Part shown: piece after piece, positions 18,296 through 26,604 of the stretch | Position numbering within the stretch: the first letter of the stretch is position 1 | Layout: the number at the start of each line of letters is the position of its first letter | Assembly (NCBI GenBank): GCA_050014015.1 | Contig: JBEKEC010000022.1 | Span: forward strand, 1 to 64,000 | DNA length: 64,000 nucleotides | Origin: PALSA-1353 sp050014015 | GTDB taxonomy: Bacteria > Planctomycetota > Phycisphaerae > Tepidisphaerales > Tepidisphaeraceae | Direction of reading: 5' to 3' | The notes under the pieces: generated by a model | Databases searched by the model: none | Seen by the model: the letters and a program-made list of their open reading frames with translations, nothing else | What the model was told of the DNA's origin: nothing | Translations under genes and position numbers: made by a program

Positions 18296-18555
18296 GCTTC
18301 ACGATTCTGTATCGTGCATCGGTCAAGCGTGAAATGCGCCGGCTCGACGCGGTGATGGTCAAACGGATAGACGCGGCTATTCTCGCGTTGGCTGAGAACC
18401 CGCGTCCATCGGGGTGCGTCAGACTATCGGGGCAATCTCATCTATGGCGCATCCGCGTAGGCGACTACCGTGTCCTGTACGAGATTCAAGACCAACAACT
18501 CGTTGTACTGGTCGTGAGCGTGGCTCACCGCCGGGAAGCGTATCGAGGTTTGTGA
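18292..18555 (+). CDS. RelE/ParE-family toxin
   Basis: An 87-residue protein with the RelE/ParE fold pattern: FTILYRASVKREMRRLD at the start, then LSGQSHLWRIRVGDYRVLYE and VSVAHRREAYRG at the end. The conserved RIRVGDYRVLYEI strand and the terminal HRREAYR match mRNA-interferase members of the family (ribosome-dependent cleavage). The start codon is inside the antitoxin stop, so the two are translationally coupled. This is a complete-looking type II module. Confidence 0.88.
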   Translation: MSFTILYRASVKREMRRLDAVMVKRIDAAILALAENPRPSGCVRLSGQSHLWRIRVGDYRVLYEIQDQQLVVLVVSVAHRREAYRGL

Positions 18556-18610
18556 CGACAATAACGGTCGCGTATGTCAGCGTTGAAAAGCACCATCGGT
18601 AGCGCAGGAT

Positions 18611-19405
18611 ATGTTTGACGAACCCAACGAAGGTCCGGCAGAGCGGCCGCTGTCACCGGCGGATCGGGCGAGAGAGAAGTCGGACGAGTTTCGGATGCAC
18701 GCGGAACTGGCGGCGGTTTTTGAAGGGTGCGGGAAATTCGACGCCCGGATTTATCCGGGGTTTGACCCGCAGATTGCCCGGGACATCCAGCAGAGCTTCG
18801 GCCGGCTGGAAAAATCGAAGTCGGCCGATAGTCCGGTATTGCCGGAGCAGTCGGCCGCCGAGGCGGCAGGGCTGCTGAACCTGGCCAATGCCCGCGAGCT
18901 GTCCACCAACGACTATCACATTTACCGCCGCCCCGGCGAAGTCATGATTGTCCGCTGGCTTGGGGGCGATCAGGTCGAAACGTTCTACGAACGCATTCAA
19001 GCCCACTTCGACGCGGCGCTGACCGGGTACCGGGAAGAGCAGCGGCATGCCCATGAATGGAAGCAGGACCCCGATACCCTGGCGTACCTGGCGGCGCTTG
19101 ACGCCGTCGAGGTGCGGATGGCCGACAGGTATCTGCGGGAGATCATCCGCAAGCACAAAATCTTCGTGCTCTCGACGCAGACGGCTGACGAGATCAACAT
19201 CGCGTATTTGTCCGACTACGTCATGGGAGTACCCGCGGCCGAGATCGTCGGCCCCGCGACCGCCCCGCCGGAGGAGCCGACCGAGCGGGATTTGGCGTGG
19301 TTCTACAAGCTCTTTTCGCTTCGCGGAATCAGCGAAGGAATCGAGCGGATGTGCTTCTTCACGTATCTTCAGAAATCGGGGGACATGCTGGAAAACGATG
19401 ATTGA
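18611..19405 (+). CDS. Conserved-looking protein of unknown function
   Basis: A 264-residue soluble, acidic protein; no signal peptide or membrane segment. I do not recognise the family. The N-terminal half has a FDARIYPGFDPQIARDIQQS block and the middle shows EVMIVRWLGGDQVETFYERI. The C-terminus contains a Pro/Glu linker followed by ERDLAWFYKLFSLRGISEGI. Codon use looks like that of the neighbours. It stands between the toxin pair and the quinone-related cluster and may be transcribed alone. Confidence 0.7.
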   Translation: MFDEPNEGPAERPLSPADRAREKSDEFRMHAELAAVFEGCGKFDARIYPGFDPQIARDIQQSFGRLEKSKSADSPVLPEQSAAEAAGLLNLANARELSTNDYHIYRRPGEVMIVRWLGGDQVETFYERIQAHFDAALTGYREEQRHAHEWKQDPDTLAYLAALDAVEVRMADRYLREIIRKHKIFVLSTQTADEINIAYLSDYVMGVPAAEIVGPATAPPEEPTERDLAWFYKLFSLRGISEGIERMCFFTYLQKSGDMLENDD

Positions 19406-19493
19406 ACCGCAGGCGGGCTCTTCACTGCATTCGCATATCAATGATGAATGATTGATTCTAAGCCAAGGGCCTCGAAATTTTCCGCGAGCGACC

Positions 19494-20180
19494 ATGAACA
19501 ACATCAATCGACAGAGCGGCGATGAATCCGATCCGCATGGCAAACAGCGGATGTTTACCGCCGGTCCAGCGCCGGAAAAGGCGGCTGGGATAATCCTTCT
19601 TCTGCACGGACGGGGTGATTCGGCGGAAAATATTCTCTCTTTGCGCGAAGCCATTGGCGCGGATGAATTTGCCGCGATCGCACCTCAGGCGGCAGGCTAT
19701 ACCTGGTATCCCAATTCATTTCTGGCGGCGCTGGATTCCAATCAGCCGTACCTGGATTCGGCGCTGAAGAGAATTGATTCGATCGTTATCGATCTGCTTG
19801 GCCGCGGCATTGCGAGCGACCGGATCGCGCTGCTGGGTTTTTCACAGGGGGCGTGCCTGACTTGTGAATACACGGCTCGTCACCCGCGTCGATTCGGGGC
19901 AATCATGGGATTAACCGGCGGCCTTATCGGTCCGCCCGGCACGGCAAGAAATTATCGCGGATCGCTCGCGGGAACGCCGGTGTTTCTGGGCACGAGCGAT
20001 CCGGACCCACACGTACCCTATGCGCGAGTGAAGGAGACCGAAGCCGTCCTGAGACAAATGGGCGCTGAGGTGGAGGTGCGCCGTTACGCGGGAATGCCGC
20101 ATACGATTAACGAGGATGAACTCAATATTTGCCGGCAAATGCTGCAGCGCATGATTGCGCCACCGAGCAAGAGTTCATGA
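19494..20180 (+). CDS. Phospholipase/carboxylesterase-family hydrolase (MhqD-like)
   Basis: A 228-residue alpha/beta hydrolase from the ATG at 19494. The oxyanion region is LLLHGRGDS, the nucleophile elbow is GFSQGACL, the acid is probably the Asp in GTSDPDPHVP and the His is in GMPHTINEDE. It is followed by a ring-cleaving dioxygenase and an MDR oxidoreductase on the same strand, the arrangement of the Bacillus mhqD/mhqO genes for resistance to quinone-like compounds. The native substrate is unknown. Confidence 0.82.
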   Translation: MNNINRQSGDESDPHGKQRMFTAGPAPEKAAGIILLLHGRGDSAENILSLREAIGADEFAAIAPQAAGYTWYPNSFLAALDSNQPYLDSALKRIDSIVIDLLGRGIASDRIALLGFSQGACLTCEYTARHPRRFGAIMGLTGGLIGPPGTARNYRGSLAGTPVFLGTSDPDPHVPYARVKETEAVLRQMGAEVEVRRYAGMPHTINEDELNICRQMLQRMIAPPSKSS

Positions 20181-20246
20181 TGAAGCGACAATTCGTGGTT
20201 CTCAAATGGAGCGAACCTGCCTAAAGTTAATCCAGCCAGGGAGTTC

Positions 20247-21227
20247 ATGACAAACCCGAAAACAACCCAGACGAGATCGATCCCCGGGATTCACCACGTC
20301 ACAGCGATCACGGCCGATGCGCAGAAGAACATCGATTTTTACACGGACGTGCTGGGGCTGCGGCTGGTGAAACTGACGGTGAACTTCGACGACCCGAGCA
20401 GCTATCACCTTTATTATGGCGACGAACTCGGGCGGCCCGGGACAATCCTGACTTTCTTTGCGTGGGCCGGGGCACGTCGCGGCCGAGTCGGTCCGCCGCA
20501 GGTCACGGCCACGGCGTTTGCGGTTCCGATGGGTGCGATTGAGGTTTGGTCGGAACGGTTGGGGGAAAAGGGCATTGAATTCAGTGCGGGAGCCGATCGT
20601 TTTGGCGAGCGCGTGCTCAGCTTTTCCGACCCGGATGGAATGCAACTGGAAATCGTCAGTTCGATGGAAGCAGTTGAGCCAGGCGGCGAACCCTGGAAGC
20701 TTGGGCCGGTGCCGGTCGAGCATGCCATTCGCGGGTTTCACGGCGCCACGGTTTCTGAAGAAGGTCATGAAGAGACGGCGAAGCTGCTGATGGACGTGAT
20801 GGGTTTCAAATTCATCGGCAACGAGCAGAATCGTTTCCGCTACCGGGCCGGCGCGGGGAATGGCGTTGCCGCAACGATCGATCTGCTGTGTGCTCCGGAT
20901 GCTCGCCACGGCGACATGGGAGCGGGCGTTGTTCACCATATTGCTTTTCGAACAGCGGATGATGCGCAGCAGGAAGCGTGGCGGAAAACGATCGCGGGTA
21001 ACGGACTGAACGTTTCGCCCGTGATGGATCGAACGTACTTTCATTCGATCTATTATCGCGAGCCAGGGGGCGTATTGTTTGAGATAGCCACCGACAATCC
21101 CGGTTTCACCGCGGACGAGTCGGCGGCAGACCTTGGCAAGAAGCTCATGCTGCCATCCTGGCTTGAGCCACATCGTAAGGCGATAGAGCGGTCGGCGCCT
21201 CCGGTGCGATTGCCGGGGCGAAGGTAA
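20247..21227 (+). CDS. Ring-cleaving extradiol dioxygenase family protein (MhqO-like)
   Basis: A 326-residue protein of two glyoxalase/vicinal-oxygen-chelate modules. Candidate metal ligands are the His in PGIHHVTAIT (residues 14-22), the His in GVVHHIAFRT and the Glu in GVLFEIATDNPGF. Length and the RTYFHSIYYREPGG block match the MhqO/LinE-related family, in which hydroquinones are opened. Lies 66 bases after the MhqD-like hydrolase gene. Role in quinone detoxification is inferred from family and context. Confidence 0.88.
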   Translation: MTNPKTTQTRSIPGIHHVTAITADAQKNIDFYTDVLGLRLVKLTVNFDDPSSYHLYYGDELGRPGTILTFFAWAGARRGRVGPPQVTATAFAVPMGAIEVWSERLGEKGIEFSAGADRFGERVLSFSDPDGMQLEIVSSMEAVEPGGEPWKLGPVPVEHAIRGFHGATVSEEGHEETAKLLMDVMGFKFIGNEQNRFRYRAGAGNGVAATIDLLCAPDARHGDMGAGVVHHIAFRTADDAQQEAWRKTIAGNGLNVSPVMDRTYFHSIYYREPGGVLFEIATDNPGFTADESAADLGKKLMLPSWLEPHRKAIERSAPPVRLPGRR

Positions 21228-21299
21228 AGGCCTCTAAATGTTTCATGCGAAAGGAATGGATCTTTTGGGGAGAAGCATTTGGGGCTTCAAGGAGTCTTC

Positions 21300-22280
21300 A
21301 TGCGTGCCGTGGTTGTTCATCAGTTTGGAGATCCCGGGCAATTGAAGGTGGAGGAACGTCCGATGCCCGAGCCGGCCGGCGAAGAAGTGCTGGTGGCGGT
21401 CAAAGCGGCGGCGATCAATCCAAGTGACGTGAAGAACGTGCAGGGGATGATGCACGGCACGACGTTGCCGCGTATTCCGGGACGGGATTTTGCGGGAGTT
21501 GTTGTGCGTGGGGCCGGAAATATCGGGCGGGAAGTCTGGGGCACCGGCGGCGATATCGGTTTCACGCGCGATGGTTCACACGCGCAATTCATACTATTGT
21601 CGGCCTCGGCGGTAACCACCAAACCCGCCGCGATTTCCATGGAAGCCGCCGGGGGCGCGGGATTGACGTTTGTCACCGCCTGGCTGGCGATGGTGACGTC
21701 GGCGCAAGTTTCTTGCGGTGAAACGGCCGTGATCATCGGTGCTGCCGGTGGGGTGGGATCGGCGGCGGTGCAAATCGCCAAATCGCGCGGGGCAAGGGTT
21801 ATTGCCATCGTGCGCTCGGACGATGATTTCATATCAAGCCGTCAAAATGGGGCGGATGAGGTCATCAATTCAAAATCCGCCAATGTCATCAATGCCGTTC
21901 AATCCATCACCAAAGATGGCGGCGCCGGCGTCGTCTTTGACAGCAGCGGGATGATGTTTGCCGAGGCGGTGGAAATGGCGGGCATGGATGGCCGCATCCC
22001 CGTCATTACCGCGCCGGCAGATGGGAAATCATCATTCAATCTGCGTAATGTCTATCGCAAAGAGCTGCGCGTTTATGGAGTTGATACCCGACGATTGGAT
22101 GCCGTCGCCTGCGCAAAATTGCTCGCTCAGATGGCGAATGGCTTTGAGTCGGGAAAACTCACCGCCAAGCCGGGTAAACCGTTCCCGATTGCGGCCGCGG
22201 TTGATGCTTATCAACAAGCGGCCAGAGGCGGCGTAAGAATCACGTTGCGGCCGGATCTGGGCATCGAGGGAAATGGGTAA
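21300..22280 (+). CDS. Zinc-independent MDR-family NADPH:quinone oxidoreductase
   Basis: A 326-residue medium-chain dehydrogenase. The ATG at 21300 is preferred because GGAG lies 5 bases upstream and MRAVVVHQFGDPGQLKVEE is the usual N-terminus. The catalytic domain is followed by the dinucleotide fold with VIIGAAGGVGSAAVQIAKSR and then RVIAIVRSDDD. Zinc-binding Cys clusters of alcohol dehydrogenases are absent, as expected for quinone reductases. It completes a three-gene set with the MhqD-like and MhqO-like genes. Confidence 0.85.
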   Translation: MRAVVVHQFGDPGQLKVEERPMPEPAGEEVLVAVKAAAINPSDVKNVQGMMHGTTLPRIPGRDFAGVVVRGAGNIGREVWGTGGDIGFTRDGSHAQFILLSASAVTTKPAAISMEAAGGAGLTFVTAWLAMVTSAQVSCGETAVIIGAAGGVGSAAVQIAKSRGARVIAIVRSDDDFISSRQNGADEVINSKSANVINAVQSITKDGGAGVVFDSSGMMFAEAVEMAGMDGRIPVITAPADGKSSFNLRNVYRKELRVYGVDTRRLDAVACAKLLAQMANGFESGKLTAKPGKPFPIAAAVDAYQQAARGGVRITLRPDLGIEGNG

Positions 22281-22312
22281 GGAGGAGCCGAAGGAATTGG
22301 CCGCCTGCCCCA

Positions 22313-22326
22313 GGGAGCAAGCTCCC
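22313..22326. terminator. Small hairpin after the quinone reductase gene
   Basis: GGGAGC-AA-GCTCCC forms a 6-bp GC-rich stem 33 bases after the stop codon. There is no T-run, so it may be a Rho-independent-like stop of low strength or a short repeat. Confidence 0.35.
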
Positions 22327-22373
22327 AGGGCTTTGGATTGCGAAAGTAACCCCTTAGCCGTTTAAGGCTCGCC

Positions 22374-22401
22374 TTGACGGTGTTTTGTGGGACTCTAGAA
22401 T
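22374..22401 (+). promoter_or_regulatory. Sigma70-type promoter of tRNA-Ala
   Basis: TTGACG (22374-22379), a 16-base spacer and TAGAAT (22396-22401) end 14 bases before the mature 5' end of the tRNA. Position and sequence fit a housekeeping promoter. Confidence 0.7.
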
Positions 22402-22415
22402 GGCTTGGTATTCCC

Positions 22416-22486
22416 GGGGCGATGGTCTAACGGGATGACGGCTGAATCGCATTCAGCAAATCGGGGTTCGATTCCCCGTCGCTCCA
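22416..22486 (+). tRNA. tRNA-Ala (anticodon CGC)
   Basis: A complete cloverleaf can be drawn. Acceptor stem GGGGCGA pairs with TCGCTCC, including a G3-U70 wobble, the identity element of alanine tRNA. The D stem is GTC/GAC, the anticodon stem GCTGA/TCAGC around the loop ATCGCAT (anticodon CGC, reading GCG), and the T stem CGGGG/CCCCG around TTCGATT. The discriminator base is A and CCA is not encoded. The four-base variable region is slightly short. No integrase or att duplication is seen beside it. Confidence 0.93.
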
Positions 22487-22556
22487 ATTCATATCTCAAC
22501 ATTGTGGCGAGCGGCCCTGTTAGGGATGGGGAACTTTATCTACAATCCCGCGATTG

Positions 22557-23234
22557 ATGTTCCGTCACGTCCCTAATGCCCTCACGGCGTCGCGGCTGCT
22601 GCTGGCGGGGGTGTTTTTCGCCATGCTGGCGTATTACCAAAACCAAAGCGCCTTGCCGCGGCATGGGGAGGCGCTGTGGCTGAACATCGCGCTGATCGTC
22701 TATCTTATCGCCCTGGTGACCGATTTCCTCGATGGATACCTGGCGCGGCGATGGAAGGTGGAGGGGGCGTTTGGACGAGTGGTCGATCCGTTCGTCGATA
22801 AGGTGCTGGTGCTGGGAAGCTTTATTTTTTTTGCGGGGAAGAATTTCACCGAGCCATGGAATAGTCCCGATGGAACCGGGATTCCGCGGGCCGTGACGAC
22901 GATCACGGGCGTGGCGCCGTGGATGGTGGTGGTGATCCTGGCGCGCGAGCTACTGGTCACCAGCCTGCGCGGCAGCATGGAAAGCAGCGGGGAAGCGTTC
23001 GGGGCGCAACTCAGCGGGAAACTCAAGATGGGGTTTCAGTCGGCGACGATCCTGGTGATTCTGCTGTTCGTGAATTACCGGCGCGGGTTGGACAGCGACG
23101 CTTTGCGCGACGCGACGATCTTCCGGGATGCGTGCATCTGGATGACGCTGGCGATCACGGTCGTGAGCGGATTGATGTACGTTCAGAAAGCAGTGGCGCT
23201 GTTCCGCAAACACCCTCACCCTCCGCAATCATGA
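22557..23234 (+). CDS. pgsA: CDP-diacylglycerol--glycerol-3-phosphate phosphatidyltransferase
   Basis: A 225-residue integral membrane protein from the ATG at 22557. It contains the CDP-alcohol phosphotransferase motif DG-x2-AR-x8-G-x3-D-x3-D in DFLDGYLARRWKVEG then GRVVDPFVDK. The N-terminus PNALTASRLLLA is typical of PgsA. It makes phosphatidylglycerol phosphate from CDP-diacylglycerol. The stop overlaps the start of pgpA by 4 bases, so the two successive steps of phosphatidylglycerol synthesis are translationally coupled. Confidence 0.93.
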   Translation: MFRHVPNALTASRLLLAGVFFAMLAYYQNQSALPRHGEALWLNIALIVYLIALVTDFLDGYLARRWKVEGAFGRVVDPFVDKVLVLGSFIFFAGKNFTEPWNSPDGTGIPRAVTTITGVAPWMVVVILARELLVTSLRGSMESSGEAFGAQLSGKLKMGFQSATILVILLFVNYRRGLDSDALRDATIFRDACIWMTLAITVVSGLMYVQKAVALFRKHPHPPQS

Positions 23235-23704
23235 AGCGATGGATCGTCACCCTGGGCGGGGTGGGATACTTGCCGGCCTCCGGCACGTTCGCCAGCCTGC
23301 TCACGTGCCTTGTTCTCTGGCCGATACTGGCCTGTGTCGGGCCAGTGGCGCAGAACGCCGCGGCGCTGGTGGGATTGGGATTTTTTTCCGTGCTGAACAT
23401 CGGCCTGGCGCCGTGGGCAATCCGCGAGTTTGGCGACAAGGACCCGGGGCAATTCGTTCTGGACGAGGGGGCGGGAATCTGCCTGTCTATTTTGTTGTTG
23501 CCGGCCAGAACCGGCTGGGCAACGGGGATCAATCTGATGGCCGCGTTTCTGGCATTTCGGATATTCGACATCACCAAACCGCCGCCGTGCCGGCAATTGG
23601 AACGGCTGCCGGCGGGCTGGGGGATTTTATTGGACGATCTGGCGGCGGCGATTTACGCGAATTTGGCGTGCCAGGTTTTGTTGAGATGGGTGCTGAGGAT
23701 TTAA
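23231..23704 (+). CDS. pgpA: Phosphatidylglycerophosphatase A
   Basis: A 157-residue membrane protein beginning VTLGGVGYLPASGTFASL, with FVLDEGAGICLS in the middle and FRIFDITKPPPCRQLERLPAG then GILLDDLAAAIYANL near the end, all PgpA signatures carrying the conserved acidic residues. It removes the phosphate from phosphatidylglycerol phosphate. The ATG overlaps the pgsA stop. Its last 4 bases overlap the end of ispD, which is on the opposite strand. Confidence 0.93.
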   Translation: MKRWIVTLGGVGYLPASGTFASLLTCLVLWPILACVGPVAQNAAALVGLGFFSVLNIGLAPWAIREFGDKDPGQFVLDEGAGICLSILLLPARTGWATGINLMAAFLAFRIFDITKPPPCRQLERLPAGWGILLDDLAAAIYANLACQVLLRWVLRI

Positions 23705-24399
23705 GTCGGCGTGGCGGCGATCAGGGCGTGGGCAATCTGGAGATCGGTCGGGGTGGTGATTTTCAGATTGCGCTCTTCGCCATCGACGAGCCAGACGGGC
23801 TTGCCCATCAATTCCAAAAGTTGAATGTCGTCGGTGATCTGATCGAGCGGGACTTTGCAGGCGGAAAAAGCGTCGAGCAAATCCTGCCGGGGCATGACCT
23901 GGGGGGTCTGCATGGCCCAGAGTTCGTGGCGGGGAAGGGTTTGACGGACCGGAGCGGGGAGCGGGCCGGTGGCTTGCTTGATCGTCAGATGAACGGGCAG
24001 GGCGGCGGCGGCGGCGCCGTGAAGGAGCGCGGCTTGAAACGTCCGGTCGATCAACGCCTGGGAAACCAGGGGACGGGCGGCATCGTGGACCGCCAGCCAG
24101 CCGATCGAGGAATGCGATGCCATCGCCGCGATGCGGACGCTGTCGGCGCGGCAGAAACCGCCGGGACACAGGTGGAGTTTTTTGGCCGCGCGGTCATCGA
24201 GGAATTTAGCGCAATCGCGGGCGGCATCGGGATCGGGCGTGGCCACGACGACCTGGGCGACGTCTTCTCGCTGGGCGAAAGCGGCCAGGGTCCAGGCGAG
24301 GACCGGCCGGCCGTTCAATGGCTGAAGGAGCTTGCTGGCCGACCCGCCAAACCGCGTCGATCGCCCGGCGGCGGGAAGAATCACGGCAAATTCGGGCAT
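23701..24399 (-). CDS. ispD: 2-C-methyl-D-erythritol 4-phosphate cytidylyltransferase
   Basis: A 232-residue nucleotidyltransferase of the MEP isoprenoid pathway. The CTP-binding loop is PAAGRSTRFGGSASKLL (from residue 9); VHDAARPLVS and the C-terminal DDIQLLE and LKITTPTDL blocks follow the family. It lies 21 bases downstream of the YacL-like gene on the same strand, the same order as yacL-ispD in Bacillus; ispF is not adjacent. Isoprenoid supply also serves UppP's undecaprenyl substrate and heme O made nearby. Confidence 0.94.
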   Translation of the reverse strand: MPEFAVILPAAGRSTRFGGSASKLLQPLNGRPVLAWTLAAFAQREDVAQVVVATPDPDAARDCAKFLDDRAAKKLHLCPGGFCRADSVRIAAMASHSSIGWLAVHDAARPLVSQALIDRTFQAALLHGAAAAALPVHLTIKQATGPLPAPVRQTLPRHELWAMQTPQVMPRQDLLDAFSACKVPLDQITDDIQLLELMGKPVWLVDGEERNLKITTPTDLQIAHALIAATPT

Positions 24400-24420
24400 G
24401 GGGGTTATCCGGACAATTGT

Positions 24421-25473
24421 TCAGGAGACTTTCGCGGGCGCTTCGTGCGGCAGGCGGCCGAAGATCATTTTTCCAGCGCTGGTTTGCAGGACGCTGGTGA
24501 CGGTGAATTCGATTTCCTCGTTGAGATGCGGGCGGCCCTGCTCGACGACGACCATGGTTCCATCGACGAGATAGCCGACGCCCTGACCCGGCGATTCACC
24601 GGGCTTCAGCAGGCGGACGGTCATCCGCTCGCCGGGGAGAACGACGGGCTTGAGGGCGTTGGCCAGATCATTGATGTTGATGACGTCCACGCCGCGAAGG
24701 CTGGCGACTTTGTTGAGATTGAAATCGTTGGTGAGAACGCGGCCGCTCAGTTCGGCGGAGAGGTTCATCAGCTTGGCATCGACGTCCTCGGGCCCGGCGT
24801 CGCGGGCGGAGGAATCGTACATGATGACCTCGGTGCGCTTGTTGCTTTGCAGGCGCTGCAATACGTCCAGCCCCCGCCGGCCGCGGTTGCGCTTGAGCTT
24901 GTCCCCGCTGTCGGCAATGGTCTGCAATTCGCTGAGGACGAAACGGGGAACGATCAGGCGGCTTTCGAGGATGCCGGTTTCGGCGATGTCGGCGACGCGG
25001 CCGTCGATCAGGACGCTGGTATCGAGCAACATCGGACGGGAGCCCTTGGTCTGTTTGCTGAATTCCACGTAGGGAATGATAAAGCGGAAATCGTCCTTGG
25101 TCTGAAGGATGAAGCTGATGGCGAGGTAGGTAAAGACCACCGCGATGACGATGTTGAGGTAATTGGTGGTCGCGATTTTTTGCGCGTTGGAGGCATCGGG
25201 CATGTAACGATCGACCAGCAAGGACACGATGAAGCTGAACCCATAGCTGGTCATCATCCCGACGATGAGGCCGAGGAAGGTTCCGGAAAAGATCGCCAGC
25301 TTGCGGCGAGGAGAAAGGATGTCGATGCAGACGACGAGCACGCCGATGGTGAGCGTGACCATGAGCATCAGCCAGGGGGGGACCTGGTAAATGCCGATCT
25401 GCTCCTTGAGGAAGTAATAGCCGATGGCGGCCATCAGCAGGACGAACAGCGCTCTTAGAATTTGAAGGACCAT
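24421..25473 (-). CDS. YacL-like membrane PIN-TRAM protein
   Basis: A 350-residue protein from the ATG at 25473; an upstream extension in the same frame crosses an intergenic repeat and is not protein-like. Four membrane segments occupy about residues 1-130. A PIN nuclease domain starts at PMLLDTSVLIDGRVADI, with further acidic residues in EDVDAKLMN and VLTNDFNLNK. The C-terminal 60 residues are a TRAM domain (GVGYLVDGTMVVVEQGR). The protein is membrane-anchored with the nuclease domain in the cytoplasm; its RNA substrate is unknown. Probably cotranscribed with ispD. Confidence 0.9.
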   Translation of the reverse strand: MVLQILRALFVLLMAAIGYYFLKEQIGIYQVPPWLMLMVTLTIGVLVVCIDILSPRRKLAIFSGTFLGLIVGMMTSYGFSFIVSLLVDRYMPDASNAQKIATTNYLNIVIAVVFTYLAISFILQTKDDFRFIIPYVEFSKQTKGSRPMLLDTSVLIDGRVADIAETGILESRLIVPRFVLSELQTIADSGDKLKRNRGRRGLDVLQRLQSNKRTEVIMYDSSARDAGPEDVDAKLMNLSAELSGRVLTNDFNLNKVASLRGVDVININDLANALKPVVLPGERMTVRLLKPGESPGQGVGYLVDGTMVVVEQGRPHLNEEIEFTVTSVLQTSAGKMIFGRLPHEAPAKVS

Positions 25474-25511
25474 CGGTTGTCCCCGAGCCTCTGCCGGACC
25501 ATGATAGAATG

Positions 25512-25646
25512 CGGCAAGTACAAGTTGCAAGTGCAAGCGGCAAGTACGAGTTGCAAGTACAAGTTGCAAGTTGCAAGTTAAGGCATCTGGGGGCCTTGCC
25601 ACTTGCACTTGTAACTTGCACTTCCCCTGCAACTTGCACTTCCCCC
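25512..25646. repeat. Large palindrome of AAGTTGCAAGT-type units
   Basis: The left half is tandem CAAGTACAAGTTGCAAGTGC units and the right half the complementary ACTTGCACTTGTAACTTGC units, separated by a short unique core. It fills the divergent gap between the YacL-like gene and uppP, where both promoters must lie. It follows the same design as the other repeats here with a different unit. Confidence 0.85.
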
Positions 25647-25686
25647 ACATTTGGCAATCGGCGGTTCGTTTCGTAGTCTCTGGGGC

Positions 25687-26595
25687 ATGAATATCTGGCA
25701 GGCATTGTTCCTGGGCGCGTTGCAAGGGGTTTCGGAGCTTTTTCCCGTCAGCAGCTTGGCGCAGTCGATCCTGTTGCGGGCGCTGTTACGGTGGGACATT
25801 AACCCGGAAGGGTCGGATTTTCTGACGTTCCTGGTGGCCCTGCACCTGGCGACGGCGACGGCGCTGTTCATCTATTTCTGGAAGGATTGGCGCGTGGTTG
25901 TTTTCGCCTTCATCGGCAGCGCCAAACGCGGGAAATTGGTCTACGACGAGGCGAGCAAATTCGCGTGGCTCCTGGTCGCGGGGACCGTTGTCGTGGGGTT
26001 CTTTGGGCTGGTGTTTGAAAAGAAGCTGCGGCAATTGTTCGACGATCCGAAAACGACCTGGATCGTGGCCGCCGTGCTGGTGGCCAACGGATTTATGATG
26101 CTGATGGCTGACGTGCTGAAGCGGCGGGCCAGCGAGGGGGAAAAGCACGCCGCTCCGGCCCCGGCGCCGGCGGCGACCGATCCGGCGGAGGATGCGCCGG
26201 GCCAGCGGCGAAAAGCGGAGGACTTGACGATGATTGAAGGGGCGGCAATCGGGGCGACGCAAACGCTGGCGCTGGTGCCGGGCGTTTCGCGCAGCGGGGT
26301 CACGATCGCGGCGGGATTGCTCGCGGGGCTTAGCTACGAACAGGCCACCCGGTTCTCGTTCATGCTGGCGACCCCGGTGATCGGCCTGGCGGCGATTTTG
26401 AAGGTGCCGTCGCTGTTCAAGCACGAAGCGCGCGGAATGCTGCTAACAACGGCGGCTTCGGCGCTGGTGGCGGGAATTTTCGCCTATCTCAGCACGAAGT
26501 TCCTCATGCGGTATTTCCGGCACCATCGGCTTGGCCCGTTCGGATGGTATTGCATCCTTTTCGGGATATTCGCGCTGGTCATGCTGCGGCGGTGA
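25687..26595 (+). CDS. uppP: Undecaprenyl-diphosphatase UppP/BacA
   Basis: A 302-residue membrane protein from the ATG at 25687. Motif 1 is LQGVSELFPVSSLAQS (residues 13-28, carrying the catalytic Glu) and motif 2 is PGVSRSGVTIAAG, with the conserved Arg and Ser residues. It recycles undecaprenyl diphosphate for cell-wall synthesis. Oddity: a hydrophilic Ala/Pro-rich insert of about 30 residues (EKHAAPAPAPAATDP) sits in the central cytoplasmic loop, and motif 1 has SSLAQ where SSTGH is usual. It ends 9 bases before the convergent SDR gene. Confidence 0.92.
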   Translation: MNIWQALFLGALQGVSELFPVSSLAQSILLRALLRWDINPEGSDFLTFLVALHLATATALFIYFWKDWRVVVFAFIGSAKRGKLVYDEASKFAWLLVAGTVVVGFFGLVFEKKLRQLFDDPKTTWIVAAVLVANGFMMLMADVLKRRASEGEKHAAPAPAPAATDPAEDAPGQRRKAEDLTMIEGAAIGATQTLALVPGVSRSGVTIAAGLLAGLSYEQATRFSFMLATPVIGLAAILKVPSLFKHEARGMLLTTAASALVAGIFAYLSTKFLMRYFRHHRLGPFGWYCILFGIFALVMLRR

Positions 26596-26604
26596 CGCCG
26601 GCGG

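Noticed and set aside
22416..22486. tRNA gene as an integration site of a mobile island
   Set aside because: No integrase, no direct repeat of the tRNA 3' end and only housekeeping genes follow.
23239..25458. Plus-strand open frame of about 739 codons over pgpA, ispD and the PIN-TRAM gene
   Set aside because: Composition is that of a GC-rich shadow; both ispD and the PIN-TRAM gene on the minus strand carry full family motifs.
25512..25646. Tandem AAGTTGCAAGT units as a regulator-binding array or CRISPR-like repeat
   Set aside because: Units are contiguous without spacers and mirrored into one hairpin, so a palindromic repeat explains them better.
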